64,000 nt of DNA. Origin: Propioniciclava flava. GTDB taxonomy: Bacteria > Actinomycetota > Actinomycetes > Propionibacteriales > Propionibacteriaceae. How positions within the stretch are numbered: position 1 is the first letter of the stretch; the number at the start of each line of letters is the position of its first letter. A program made the position numbers and the translations under genes. The stretch covers positions 1-64,000 of the forward strand of contig NZ_PPCV01000010.1 in assembly GCF_004126535.1 (NCBI RefSeq), given 5' to 3'. Below the pieces are notes generated by a model. The model worked only from the letters and a program-made list of their open reading frames with translations. It had not been told where the DNA came from and searched no databases. Shown piece by piece: positions 26,816 through 36,209 of this stretch.

Positions 26816-28509
26816 AACTGACCCTGGGCACGCGTGGCTCCGAACTCGCCCGGACACAGTCGGGGCTGGTCGCCGAGGCGTTACGCGCCGGCGGGCACGA
26901 GGTCGACCTGGTGACGATCCGCTCCGAAGGCGACGTCACCGCAGGGTCGTTGCTGGATGTGGGGGGCCTGGGCGTCTTCGCCGCCACGCTGCGCGTCGCC
27001 CTGCTTGAGGGACGCGTCGACCTGGTGGTCCATTCCCTTAAGGATCTGCCGACGGCTCCCGTCCCCGGGCTGATGATCGGGTCTGTTCCGCCCCGCGCTG
27101 AACCGGCGGATGTGCTGTGTGCCCGCGACGGGCTGACGCTGGCCACCCTGCCTGCGGGCGCGTTGGTCGGCACCGGTTCCCCGCGTCGAGCGGCTCAGGT
27201 GCGCGCCGCCCGCCCCGACGTGAGCGTCGTCGAGATCCGGGGCAATGTCGGGACGCGGCTCGCGCGCACCCTGGGCCCCGACGCCGACCTGGACGCCGTC
27301 GTGCTGGCGGCCGCCGGGTTGGACCGTCTCGGGCGCCTGGACGCCGCCACTGAAGCGTTGCCGCTGCTGCCCGCGCCCGGACAAGGCGCCTTGGCGATCG
27401 AATGCCGCGCCGACGACGCGCCTTTGCTGGCCGAACTGGCGCGGTTGGACTCGCGCGCCACCCGCGCGGCCGTCACGGCCGAACGCGCGGTCCTGGCGGC
27501 CTTGGGGGCGGGCTGCGCTGCACCCATCGGGACGTCCGCGCGCCTGATCGGCCACACCTTGACCCTCACCGCAGCCGTGTTCAGCCCCGACGGGGCCGCG
27601 ACGGTGCGTGCCGAGAAGGCGACCATCGTCCCTCATTCGCTCCCCGAGACCATGTTGGCTGCGGAGTCGCTCGGGTTCACCGTCGCGCAGGACTTGCTCG
27701 CGGGTGGTGCCGCGCACATCACGCCGCTGGGCGCTTCTCGGCCCAGCGAACTGGCGGACTTTCACCATGATCGGGTGCTGTGGGCGCCGGGCACCCACCC
27801 GGCGCTGATCGGTCGCCGCGTCCTTCTGCCCCGCCGCGACGGGGCTCTCGCCGATGCACTGCGCGCCGCGGGCGCCGACGTGGACGCGGTTGCGGTGACG
27901 CGCACCGAAACGTTGCCTTTCTCACTGCCTGGCCCCGCCGACTGGGTCATCTTGACCTCCCCCATCGCGGTCGAGGTCCTCGCGGCCGCCGACGTCGAGT
28001 TGTCGATGCTCGGCGACCAGATCGCCGCCGTCGGCCCCGCTACGGCCCGGGCCATCGAAGAACTCGACGCGCACGCGGACGTCGTGCCGTCGGGGCGCAG
28101 CGACGCTGAGGCGCTCGTCGCCGCCCTCGTCGACGCCGAACCGGAGGGCGCCACCGCGTTGATCCCGGGCTCGGCGTTGTCCCGGCCAGCCCTCGCCGAC
28201 GGGTTGACTGCCGGCGGGTGGGACGTCGAACGCCTCGACACCTACACCACGGTGCCCGTCAAGGAGGCCCCGGGGGCGCGGCCCTGGTCGGATTACGACG
28301 CCGTCGTCCTCACCTCCGGGTCGATCGCGTCCGCCACGTCGTCCGTGCTGGGGCGTCCACCCGCGGGCGTCGCCGTCATCGCGTTCGGCCAGCCCACCGC
28401 CTCAGCCGCGACCCGTGACGGCTGGCAGGTCGACGCCATCGCCGCGACCCAGGACGCCCCGGGTGTCATCGACGCCCTCACTCGCTGTCTCGATCAGGAG
28501 AACTCATGA
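26812..28509 (+). CDS. hemC: Fused porphobilinogen deaminase / uroporphyrinogen-III synthase
   Basis: 565 residues joining two enzymes. Residues 1 to about 305 are HemC: start LTLGTRGSELARTQSGLVAEAL, HSLKDLP, GSPRRAAQVRAARPD, and GAGCAAPIG with the Cys that carries the dipyrromethane cofactor. Residues about 330-565 are HemD: RRVLLPRRDGALADALRAAGADVDAVAVTRT, WVILTSPIAVEVLA, and YDAVVLTSGSIAS near the end. The fusion passes hydroxymethylbilane straight to the cyclising enzyme. Such HemCD fusions are known in Propionibacterium-type actinomycetes. It overlaps both neighbours by four bases. Confidence 0.94.
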   Translation: MKLTLGTRGSELARTQSGLVAEALRAGGHEVDLVTIRSEGDVTAGSLLDVGGLGVFAATLRVALLEGRVDLVVHSLKDLPTAPVPGLMIGSVPPRAEPADVLCARDGLTLATLPAGALVGTGSPRRAAQVRAARPDVSVVEIRGNVGTRLARTLGPDADLDAVVLAAAGLDRLGRLDAATEALPLLPAPGQGALAIECRADDAPLLAELARLDSRATRAAVTAERAVLAALGAGCAAPIGTSARLIGHTLTLTAAVFSPDGAATVRAEKATIVPHSLPETMLAAESLGFTVAQDLLAGGAAHITPLGASRPSELADFHHDRVLWAPGTHPALIGRRVLLPRRDGALADALRAAGADVDAVAVTRTETLPFSLPGPADWVILTSPIAVEVLAAADVELSMLGDQIAAVGPATARAIEELDAHADVVPSGRSDAEALVAALVDAEPEGATALIPGSALSRPALADGLTAGGWDVERLDTYTTVPVKEAPGARPWSDYDAVVLTSGSIASATSSVLGRPPAGVAVIAFGQPTASAATRDGWQVDAIAATQDAPGVIDALTRCLDQENS

Positions 28510-29480
28510 ATCCCGTCATCCGTCCCCGCCGTCTCCGCACCACTGCGGCGATGCGTGCCCTCGTCCGTGAGGTCCGCGTGGCACCCAGCCAACTCGTCTT
28601 GCCGGTCTTCATCCGCGACGGCATCAGCGAACCAGTCGCCATCGCGTCGCTGCCCGGCGTCGTCCAGCACACCCCCGAGTCGTTGCGCCGCGAAGCCGTC
28701 AAGGTCGTGGAGGCAGGGCTGGGCGGCATCATGCTCTTCGGCGTCCCCACCGACGCCGACAAGGACCCGCTCGGTTCGGCGGGTGCAGACCCGGAAGGCA
28801 TCCTCAACCGGGGGCTGCGGGCCGTGCGCGACGAGGTGGGCGACGCCACCGTCATCATGGCCGACACCTGCCTGGACGAGTTCACCGACCATGGCCACTG
28901 CGGCGTCCTGGACAAGGCCGGACGCGTGGACAATGACGCAACGCTGGACGCCTATGTGCGGCTGGCCGTCGCCCAAGCCGACGCGGGCGCCCACGTCGTC
29001 GCGCCCTCGGGGATGATGGACGGCCAGGTCGCCGCCCTTCGGGCCGGACTCGACGATGCTGGGCACACCGATGTGGCGATCTTGGCCTACTCCGCGAAGT
29101 ACGCCTCGGCCTTCTACGGCCCCTTCCGCGAGGCCGTCGGGTCGTCCCTGGAGGGGAACCGCCGCGCCTACCAGCAGGATCCCGCGAACCGGCGCGAAGG
29201 GCTGCGCGAAACGATCCTGGACCTCGCCGAGGGCGCCGACATGGTGATGGTGAAGCCAGCGATGGCCTACCTCGACGTGCTGGCCGACGTCGCTGCCGCC
29301 TCGGATGTCCCCGTGGCCGCCTATCAGGTCTCCGGCGAGTACGCGATGATCCACGCTGCAGCGCAGCGGGGCTGGTTGGATCTGGACGCGACGATGGCCG
29401 AAACCGTGACGAGCATCGTGCGAGCTGGCGCCGACATCGTGCTCACCTACGCCGCCTTGGACCTCGCCGCACGTCGGTGA
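28506..29480 (+). CDS. hemB: Delta-aminolevulinic acid dehydratase (porphobilinogen synthase)
   Basis: 324 residues. Active-site lysine regions [20 protein letters not shown] and [13 protein letters not shown]. The metal-site segment [17 protein letters not shown] has two of the cysteines of zinc-type enzymes plus Asp, so metal preference is not certain from sequence. Condenses two ALA into porphobilinogen. Four-base overlap with hemCD. Confidence 0.96.
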   Translation: MNPVIRPRRLRTTAAMRALVREVRVAPSQLVLPVFIRDGISEPVAIASLPGVVQHTPESLRREAVKVVEAGLGGIMLFGVPTDADKDPLGSAGADPEGILNRGLRAVRDEVGDATVIMADTCLDEFTDHGHCGVLDKAGRVDNDATLDAYVRLAVAQADAGAHVVAPSGMMDGQVAALRAGLDDAGHTDVAILAYSAKYASAFYGPFREAVGSSLEGNRRAYQQDPANRREGLRETILDLAEGADMVMVKPAMAYLDVLADVAAASDVPVAAYQVSGEYAMIHAAAQRGWLDLDATMAETVTSIVRAGADIVLTYAALDLAARR

Positions 29481-29625
29481 CCACCACCCGGCCTCCCCTT
29501 GGGCAGGCACGCGCCACGGGGAGCCTCAGGGACGCGTGCCACAATGCGAGAAGAGTCGGTCGGCGTCCTGCGTCGCCCCACCGCGCCGCTGCGGCGCACC
29601 CACCACGAACTGCCGAAAGGACATC

Positions 29626-30954
29626 ATGCCCGGCCACATGTCGATGGAAGAGGTTTTCGCGCACGCCTGCGAACTGATCCCCGGCGGGGTGAACTCCCCG
29701 GTGCGTGCGTTTGGTTCGGTCGGCGGGACGCCGGTGTTCCTGCAGTCGGCGAAGGGGCCCCACGTCGTCGATATCGAGGGGCGCCGGTATGTCGATCTGG
29801 TGTGTTCGTGGGGTCCGGCGCTGCTGGGGCACGCGCACCCCGAGGTTGTGGCCGCCGTGCAGGAGGCCGCCACGCGCGGTCTGAGTTTCGGGGCGCCCAC
29901 GACGGCTGAGGTCGAGTTGGCCGAGTTGATCCGGGCTCGGGTCCCGGCAGCGGAGAAGGTGCGCTTCGTCTCGACGGGCACCGAGGCGACGATGACGGCG
30001 CTGCGCATCGCCCGCGGGGCGACCGGGCGCGATGTCATCGTGAAGTTTGCTGGCTGCTACCACGGACACTCCGATGCGCTGCTGGCCGAGGCCGGGTCCG
30101 GCGTCGCGACCGCGGGGCTGCCCGGTTCCGCCGGGGTGACGGCCGCGTCCGCCGCCGACACCATCGTGCTCCCCTACAACGACGTGCCCGCCTTGGAGGC
30201 GGTTTTCGCTGAGCGTGGCTCCGACATCGCGTGCGTGATCACCGAGGCGGCCCCCGCAAACATGGGCATCGTGACGCCCGAGCCCGGCTTCAACGAGGCG
30301 ATCCGAGCGATCACGTCGGCCCACGGCGCTCTGATGATCCTCGATGAGGTGCTCACCGGCTTCCGCGTCGGGCCGTCCGGGTGGTGGGGTTGGGAGGCCG
30401 GGATCGACCACCCGACGTACACCCCCGACTTGTTCGCCTTCGGGAAGGTCGTCGGCGGCGGGATGCCGTTGGCGGGGTTGGGCGGTTCGGCCGCGCTGAT
30501 GGATCTGCTGGCTCCCGTGGGCCCGGTGTACCAGGCAGGCACCCTGTCGGGGAACCCGCTCGCCACCGCCGCAGGGATCACGACGCTGCGCCTGGCCGAC
30601 GCGTCCGTGTACGCGCACGTGGACGCGGCCTCCCTCACGGTGCAGTCCGCGCTCGCGGACGCCTTGACCACGGCCGGGGTTCCGCATCGCATTCAGACGG
30701 CGGGCAGTTTGTTCAGCGTGTTCTTCGGCGAGGACGCGGCCGCGCACGGCGTTCACACCTACGCCCAGGCGAAGGCCGCGGACACGTTCCGCTACCCCGC
30801 GTTCTTCCACGCGATGCTGGACGCGGGCGTGGCCCTGCCGCCGAGCGTGTTCGAGGCATGGTTCTTGTCCGCCGCCCACGACGACGAAGCGTTGAACCGG
30901 ATCGCCGAAGCGCTGCCCGTCGCGGCGCGCGCGGCCGCCGCCGCACGCCCCTGA
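29626..30954 (+). CDS. hemL: Glutamate-1-semialdehyde 2,1-aminomutase
   Basis: 442 residues from ATG 29626, with GAAAGG 5 bases upstream. Class III aminotransferase fold: [60 protein letters not shown], and the PLP lysine in [17 protein letters not shown]. Forms ALA from GSA. It follows hemB by 145 bases and may have its own promoter there. Together with hemA it supplies ALA by the C5 route. Confidence 0.96.
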   Translation: MPGHMSMEEVFAHACELIPGGVNSPVRAFGSVGGTPVFLQSAKGPHVVDIEGRRYVDLVCSWGPALLGHAHPEVVAAVQEAATRGLSFGAPTTAEVELAELIRARVPAAEKVRFVSTGTEATMTALRIARGATGRDVIVKFAGCYHGHSDALLAEAGSGVATAGLPGSAGVTAASAADTIVLPYNDVPALEAVFAERGSDIACVITEAAPANMGIVTPEPGFNEAIRAITSAHGALMILDEVLTGFRVGPSGWWGWEAGIDHPTYTPDLFAFGKVVGGGMPLAGLGGSAALMDLLAPVGPVYQAGTLSGNPLATAAGITTLRLADASVYAHVDAASLTVQSALADALTTAGVPHRIQTAGSLFSVFFGEDAAAHGVHTYAQAKAADTFRYPAFFHAMLDAGVALPPSVFEAWFLSAAHDDEALNRIAEALPVAARAAAAARP

Positions 30955-30959
30955 CCGGC

Positions 30960-32090
30960 ATGGATCGCCGCGAGCTGTGGGCGACGCGGTTGGTGTTGCA
31001 GCAACTCGTCGGCGATCCTGCCGAGGATCCCGTCAGCGCGGTGGCGTCGTCGCTGGCCGTTCAGAGCCAAGACGTCCCGTTGGCCCACGACTCCCTGGCG
31101 CAACGCACCGGCGGTACCGCCGCGCAGGCAGCGGACGCCTTGAATGCGGGGCACATCATCCGCACTCACGTGTTGCGGCCCACGTGGCACCACGTCGCCG
31201 CCGCTGATGCTCGGTGGCTCCTGGCCTTAACCTCACCGAAAGTGCTGTCCGGGATGCGCGCGCGTCATCGCCAGTTGGGGCTGGATGAACCGGGCACGCT
31301 CGCCGCAGAACTCGATGTGCTGTTGGCTGAGGTGGCTGCAGGGCCGCGTACCCGCGCCGATCTGGGCGTCGTGTTCGCACGGCGCTGGGAACGCCAGGAC
31401 GCCTTGTTCTGGCAGCGGCTGTCCCACCTGTGCATGATCGCCGAGTTGGAGGCCCAGATCTGCTCCGGCCCGGTCGATCCCGCCGGCCTCAACGGGCACA
31501 CCTACGTGCTCGCCGAGACGCGGCTGCCCGCCACGCCACCACGTCCGCGGGACGAGGCGATCGCGGACGTGGTGGAGCGCTTCTTCGCCTCTCACGGCCC
31601 TGTGGCGGTGCGCGACCTGCAGCGCTGGACGCGCTTGACGCTGGGCGAGATCCGGGGTGCGATCGCGACGCTGGGGCCTCGACTCGACAGCGTCAAGGTG
31701 GCCGATCAGACGCTGTGGTTCGGCGCCGACGCGATGGCGGCGCGCGGGCCCGGTTCGGCGGGGTTCGCTGCGGCTCGTCGTCGCGCCGAGGGCGCCTGGC
31801 TGCTGTCCACCTTCGACGAGGCACCCTTGACGCATACGACTCTGCCGCTGCCCCTTGTGCCCGGTGGGGTGGCGAGCGCCGCGAAGTACGGGGAGTCGGG
31901 TGGCGGCCCGATGGTCTGGGATCTCCACGTGGCCGGGGCCTGGAAGCGCACCCTGGCCAAGGGGCGCTTCACCGTCCGGCTGATCGCCGCAGGCCCGTTG
32001 CCGGATGCAGCGAAGGCCGCACTGGTCGACCAGGCTCAAGCGCTGGCCTACCGCGCAGGGTTCGCCGACGCCGACATGGTGATCACCTAG
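30960..32090 (+). CDS. Winged-helix protein of the AlkZ/YcaQ (HTH_42) DNA glycosylase family
   Basis: 376 residues, starting 5 bases after hemL, so likely co-transcribed with it. SLAVQSQDVPLAHDSLAQRT carries a Q-x-Q motif in the position of the catalytic glutamines of the interstrand-crosslink glycosylase AlkZ. RTHVLRPTWHHVAAADARWLL is the family's most recognisable motif. Three tandem winged helices are expected, with a C-terminal beta domain. A DNA-repair role is inferred from the family; the haem context does not explain it. Confidence 0.8.
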   Translation: MDRRELWATRLVLQQLVGDPAEDPVSAVASSLAVQSQDVPLAHDSLAQRTGGTAAQAADALNAGHIIRTHVLRPTWHHVAAADARWLLALTSPKVLSGMRARHRQLGLDEPGTLAAELDVLLAEVAAGPRTRADLGVVFARRWERQDALFWQRLSHLCMIAELEAQICSGPVDPAGLNGHTYVLAETRLPATPPRPRDEAIADVVERFFASHGPVAVRDLQRWTRLTLGEIRGAIATLGPRLDSVKVADQTLWFGADAMAARGPGSAGFAAARRRAEGAWLLSTFDEAPLTHTTLPLPLVPGGVASAAKYGESGGGPMVWDLHVAGAWKRTLAKGRFTVRLIAAGPLPDAAKAALVDQAQALAYRAGFADADMVIT

Positions 32091-32187
32091 CCACCACGGT
32101 CGTAACGAGCGAGCGCGGTGCGTGCGTGCTCGGTCACCGATAGAGTGGATCAACCACCGCCCCGTCACACCCCGAGGGAGAGTTTCT

Positions 32188-32718
32188 GTGACCACGTTCC
32201 TCGTCCTCGGCGGAACGGGCATCGCGCTGGTGGTGTTGTCCTTGATTCTCGGCGACGTCCTGGAAGGCGTCCTGCATCTGGACGCGCTGGACAACGACCT
32301 GTTCTCGGTGTCGACCTTGGCCGCTTTCGTCGGCTCGTTCGGCTTCGGCGGGGCCATCGGTCTGGCGCTCAGCGACAACCTGCCCCTCGCTCTGGTCGTC
32401 GGTGTCGTTATCGGCCTCCTGGCTGCGGCGGGCGCCTGGCGGCTGACGCGCGCGCTACGCCGAGACGACGCCACAAGCTTTTCGGCCACCTCACTGATCG
32501 GTCACACCGCCAGCGTGATCACGGCGATTCCGTCCGACGGCTACGGCGAGGTTCGGCTCAATGTCGGGGGCCACGTCCGCAAGTACGCGGCCCGCTGTGC
32601 GCGTCCCGTGGCCGCCGGTGAAGCCGTCTGGGTCTCCGCCGTGGTGTCGCCTACGGCCGTCGCGGTGACCCCCCTTGATTCTCGGACCCCCGGGCTTACG
32701 CCCACCGCGTCAACCTGA
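32188..32718 (+). CDS. NfeD-like membrane protein
   Basis: 176 residues from GTG 32188 with GGGAG upstream. Several membrane segments (FLVLGGTGIALVVLSLILG, LAAFVGSFGFGGAIGLAL, LALVVGVVIGLLAAAGAW). A small C-terminal beta domain, IGHTASVITAIPSDGYGEVRLNVGGHVRKYAAR, looks like the NfeD OB-fold. It lies 10 bases before the flotillin gene, the usual pairing for NfeD1b-type proteins that help organise membrane microdomains. Confidence 0.82.
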   Translation: MTTFLVLGGTGIALVVLSLILGDVLEGVLHLDALDNDLFSVSTLAAFVGSFGFGGAIGLALSDNLPLALVVGVVIGLLAAAGAWRLTRALRRDDATSFSATSLIGHTASVITAIPSDGYGEVRLNVGGHVRKYAARCARPVAAGEAVWVSAVVSPTAVAVTPLDSRTPGLTPTAST

Positions 32719-32728
32719 AAGGACACTC

Positions 32729-34240
32729 ATGCCCTTCCCACCTCTCCTGGTCGGGATCACCGGCCTGATCATCTTGGTCTTGGTGATCGGCCTGCTGATC
32801 GCCAGCCGTTACAAGGTCGCCAAGCCGAATGAGGCGTTCATCCTTACCGGACGCAAGGGTAAGGAGGTGCGCAACCCCGAGACCGGCCTCGTGTCGACGG
32901 ACTTGTCGGGACAGAAGGTGGTCATGGGCGGCGGCATCTTCGTCGTCCCGTTCATTCAGCGTCTGCATGTGCTCGATCTGAGTTCGCGTCGCATCATGGT
33001 CACGATCCGCAACGCCGTCTCAGGCCAGGGCATCAAGCTCAACGTGGACGGCGTGGCCATCGTCAAGGTCGGCGGAAACGAAGATTCGATCCGGGCGGCC
33101 GCCCAGCGCTTCTTGTCCCAGCAGGACGAGATCGAGACGTTCACCCAGGAGACGCTGGCGGGCTCCTTGCGTTCCATCGTCGGTTCGCTGACCGTCGAGC
33201 AGATCATTCGGGACCGGGCGGCGTTCGCCCAGCGCGTCACCGACGAGTCGGAGGCTTCCCTCACCGGCCAGGGCCTGGTGCTGGACACCTTCCAGATCCA
33301 AGACATCACCGACGACGGCACCTACCTCTCCGACCTGGGGCGTCCCGAGTCGGCGAAGGTCGGGCGTCTGGCTGCGGTCGCCGAGGCCGAGGCACGCCGG
33401 GAGGCCGAGCAGGCCCAGATCGCCGCCGAGCAGGAGATTGCGATCTCGCAGCGGGCGCTGGTCTTGAAGCAGGCCGAGATCCAGTCTGAGACGGACGCGG
33501 CCCGCGCCCAGGCTGCCGCGGCAGGACCGCTCGCCCAGGCCGACCGCGACCAGGCCATCTTGCAGGAGCAAGAGAAGGTGGCCGTCGCTCAGGCGGCGCT
33601 GAAGGAACGTCAACTCGACACGGAGGTGCGGCGTCCGGCGGATGCGGAGCGCTACCGCGTGGAGACCGCCGCGCAGGCGCAGCGCAACGCGGCGATCTTC
33701 GAGGCGGACGCGGAAAAGGCCGCCTCCATCGCGAATGCCGAAGCCGAGGCCGAGAAGGCGCGTCTGACCGGTGTGGGCGAGAAGTCCCGGCGTTCCGCGC
33801 TGGCCGAAGCCGAAGCCGTGGAGGGCGCCAAGCGAGGCGAGGCCGAGAAGGCTCGTCGTATCGCCGAGGCCGAGGCGGTGCGGGCTGAGGGCGAGGCGAA
33901 GGCCGCCGCAGTGTCGGCTGTCGGACAGGCTGAGGCCGAGGCGATGAACAAGCGCGCGGAGGCGTTCAAGAACTACAACGACGCCGCCGTGTTGCAGATG
34001 CTCGTGGAGATCCTGCCCCAGATGGCGGAGAAGGTCGCGGCGCCGATGGGCAGCATCGACAAGCTGACGGTGGTTTCCACCGATGGCGCTGGCCAGTTGC
34101 CCAAGCAGGTCACCGACACGCTCACGCAGACGTTGCAGATGGTGTCGGACACGACCGGGTTCGATCTGCAGGCGCTCCTCAAGCGGGTAGGCAACCAGGG
34201 CGGCGGCTCCGCGCCCACCCTGTCTGGCACCGTCGAGTAA
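32729..34240 (+). CDS. Flotillin-like protein (SPFH/band 7)
   Basis: 503 residues from ATG 32729 with GAAAGG upstream. An N-terminal membrane helix (LLVGITGLIILVLVIGLLIASRYKV) is followed by the SPFH domain (about 35-210: ILTGRKGKE, VVPFIQRLHVLDLSSRRI, VDGVAIVKVGG). A long Ala/Glu/Lys/Arg flotillin coiled coil runs from about 220 to 430, and the tail includes LVEILPQMAEKVAAPMGSIDKLTVV. Flotillins (FloT/YuaG type) form oligomeric membrane platforms. Operon partner is the NfeD-like protein. A hairpin follows. Confidence 0.93.
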   Translation: MPFPPLLVGITGLIILVLVIGLLIASRYKVAKPNEAFILTGRKGKEVRNPETGLVSTDLSGQKVVMGGGIFVVPFIQRLHVLDLSSRRIMVTIRNAVSGQGIKLNVDGVAIVKVGGNEDSIRAAAQRFLSQQDEIETFTQETLAGSLRSIVGSLTVEQIIRDRAAFAQRVTDESEASLTGQGLVLDTFQIQDITDDGTYLSDLGRPESAKVGRLAAVAEAEARREAEQAQIAAEQEIAISQRALVLKQAEIQSETDAARAQAAAAGPLAQADRDQAILQEQEKVAVAQAALKERQLDTEVRRPADAERYRVETAAQAQRNAAIFEADAEKAASIANAEAEAEKARLTGVGEKSRRSALAEAEAVEGAKRGEAEKARRIAEAEAVRAEGEAKAAAVSAVGQAEAEAMNKRAEAFKNYNDAAVLQMLVEILPQMAEKVAAPMGSIDKLTVVSTDGAGQLPKQVTDTLTQTLQMVSDTTGFDLQALLKRVGNQGGGSAPTLSGTVE

Positions 34241-34257
34241 CCCTTCGACGTGTCATC

Positions 34258-34292
34258 GACGCCGACCTGAGCCACGCGCTCGGGTCGGCGTC
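34258..34292 (+). terminator. Terminator hairpin after flotillin gene
   Basis: 14-bp stem, GACGCCGACCTGAG pairing with CTCGGGTCGGCGTC (one G-U pair), 7-base loop, 17 bases after the stop. No U-tract. Confidence 0.6.
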
Positions 34293-34338
34293 GGCGCGTA
34301 AACTCCCAGAAACCGCTTCGCCGTCGTGAGGATCCCCC

Positions 34339-36135
34339 ATGAGTTCCACCAGCACGCATCGTCGGCGCTTTAAGCAGACCACCTCGCAGGTGAAGAAGCT
34401 CCGCGGCTGGGTGGGCAGCGACGCCAGCGTCGGAGAGTCCCTCGTGGACGCGCTGAATGAGGTAACCGCACTCCGGCTCCTGGATCACTCCTACGCCGAC
34501 GCCGCAGCTGACGCCCAGGACGCGCTGACCCGCGCCAACGCGCTGGTCGCCGAGCATGGCGCGGTCGGTCCGTTCACTCCGGCCGATGATGCCGTCCGCT
34601 TCGTGACGGCCACCGCCCAACTGGCGCTGTTGCAAGCCGGGCTGGGGCAACCGGGCGCCGCCGCCGCAACCGCGGGGGCCGCCCAGGCCTGGATGGGCCT
34701 GCTCCCCCATCTGGATGTGGCACCCTATCTGGCTCCGCGCACCGCCTCCTGGCTGCTGCAGGCCCGGGCCGTTGGCGCACTCACTGCCGGGGACGTCGCC
34801 GCGGCGAACGCCTTCGCGGACGCGGCGGTGGTGCGTGCCCGTGAGGGTGGACTCGTGGGGCGCGACGCCCAGGTGCTCGTGGACGCCGCACTCCTGGCCT
34901 CCCAAGCGCGCACGGTAGCGGGCCTGCCTCAGGATGCGGCGCTGCTGGCCCGCGAGGCCATGACGGCGGCGTCCAACGCGCTGCGTCAGGCAGAGCCCGT
35001 CCAGCAGGCGTCCCTCACCGGCATCGAGGTGGAGAGCCTTGTCGCGGCGGGTGACGCCGTGGCGTCCGCGTGGGGCGCGCAGGGGCGCTGGGATGAGGCG
35101 TCTGCGGCGAGGCGAGCGGTGCTGGTCCAGATCGAGGGGGCCACCACAGCCCCGTCCGCACAGGCGTGGGCGTACCGGGTTCGCGCTGATGTTGCCCGCG
35201 ATCTCGCCCAGGCTGGGGACACCGTGGGGGCTCGCGCGGCTGCTGAGCAGGCCGCTCAGGGTGTGAGCCGCTTGGCCGCGCTAGGCCTGCCCGCTGAGGA
35301 ACTCCTGCCTGCGCAGTTCGCCGCGACGACCGCGCTGGCGGAGGCGTTGCTCCGCGACGGTGAGGCAGCAGACGCCGTGGCGGCACTCCAGGCTGTCGTG
35401 GAGCGTGATGCGTCCTTGCGCCATCCGGCGTGGGCCACCGCATGGCGTGCCCTCGCCGCGATCACGCTGGCCCAGGCGCAGCGACTCGGCGGGGATCCCG
35501 CCGCGCCGCAGACGCAGGCCTGGGCTGAGGAGGTGGCCGCGCACGTGCCCTCCCCCTTCCCCGTCCCACCGGGTGTTCCCCTCACCTCCCGGCTGGTGGC
35601 CGCGGCCCGTGGCGTCCCGCTGCCCGGTGTCGGCCCGGCACCGTCCTGGTCGGTGCTCGACGATGACACGGCACTCAGCGCGAGCACGCGCGCACCCCGG
35701 TCCCTGGGCGACGCTGTGGCGCCGGTCGCCGCAGCCCCCGACCTGCATGATGAGCCAGACGCGGTCGCTGCCGCACCAGAGGCAGCCCCTGCCCCGGCGC
35801 CCTCCGCACCGACCATCGCGGCCCCCCCGCCTGACCCATCCGGGCTCACCGAGGACGCGGGCGCAGCGAGCGACCCGCAGGCAGCCTGGCGTACTGCGAC
35901 GCAGTCGCTGGAGGCAGCAAGGGTTCGCAACGATCGACGTGACGTGTTGCAGGCCTCTCAGGCGGTGGTGGATGCGCTGCGTCCGCTCGCCGAAGCCGAG
36001 TCGACCCGCTGGACGCCCACCCTCATCGAGGCGCTGGAGAATCTGGGCGACGCGACGTTTAAGGCGGGCGATTGGTGGGGTTCCCGGGCGCCCAAGCGCG
36101 AGGCGAAGGCCCTGGCCAAATCACTCCCCCGCTAG
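34339..36135 (+). CDS. Unknown Ala-rich, TPR-like helical protein
   Basis: 598 residues, GAGGA ribosome binding site before ATG 34339. Not recognised. Residues about 10-400 are repeated helix pairs rich in Ala/Leu/Gln with TPR-like spacing (for example HSYADAAADAQDALTRANALVAEHG). Residues about 440-510 are a disordered Pro/Ala linker, and a last helical block follows (AWRTATQSLEAARVRNDRRDVLQASQAVVDALRPLAEAESTRWTPTL). No signal peptide. It could be a scaffold or count-type protein; no function can be assigned. Confidence 0.7.
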   Translation: MSSTSTHRRRFKQTTSQVKKLRGWVGSDASVGESLVDALNEVTALRLLDHSYADAAADAQDALTRANALVAEHGAVGPFTPADDAVRFVTATAQLALLQAGLGQPGAAAATAGAAQAWMGLLPHLDVAPYLAPRTASWLLQARAVGALTAGDVAAANAFADAAVVRAREGGLVGRDAQVLVDAALLASQARTVAGLPQDAALLAREAMTAASNALRQAEPVQQASLTGIEVESLVAAGDAVASAWGAQGRWDEASAARRAVLVQIEGATTAPSAQAWAYRVRADVARDLAQAGDTVGARAAAEQAAQGVSRLAALGLPAEELLPAQFAATTALAEALLRDGEAADAVAALQAVVERDASLRHPAWATAWRALAAITLAQAQRLGGDPAAPQTQAWAEEVAAHVPSPFPVPPGVPLTSRLVAAARGVPLPGVGPAPSWSVLDDDTALSASTRAPRSLGDAVAPVAAAPDLHDEPDAVAAAPEAAPAPAPSAPTIAAPPPDPSGLTEDAGAASDPQAAWRTATQSLEAARVRNDRRDVLQASQAVVDALRPLAEAESTRWTPTLIEALENLGDATFKAGDWWGSRAPKREAKALAKSLPR

Positions 36136-36163
36136 GCGTCCCGCACACGCTAGGCGTCCCGCA
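36130..36163 (+). repeat. 16-bp direct repeat at gene end
   Basis: CGCTAGGCGTCCCGCA occurs at 36130-36145 and again at 36148-36163, an 18-bp period. The first copy contains the stop codon of the preceding gene, so the repeat arose at its 3' boundary. Confidence 0.85.
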
Positions 36164-36209
36164 TGCACGTCAGGTGTGAGGGGCCACACTAAGGCCCGAC
36201 GCCACCGCG

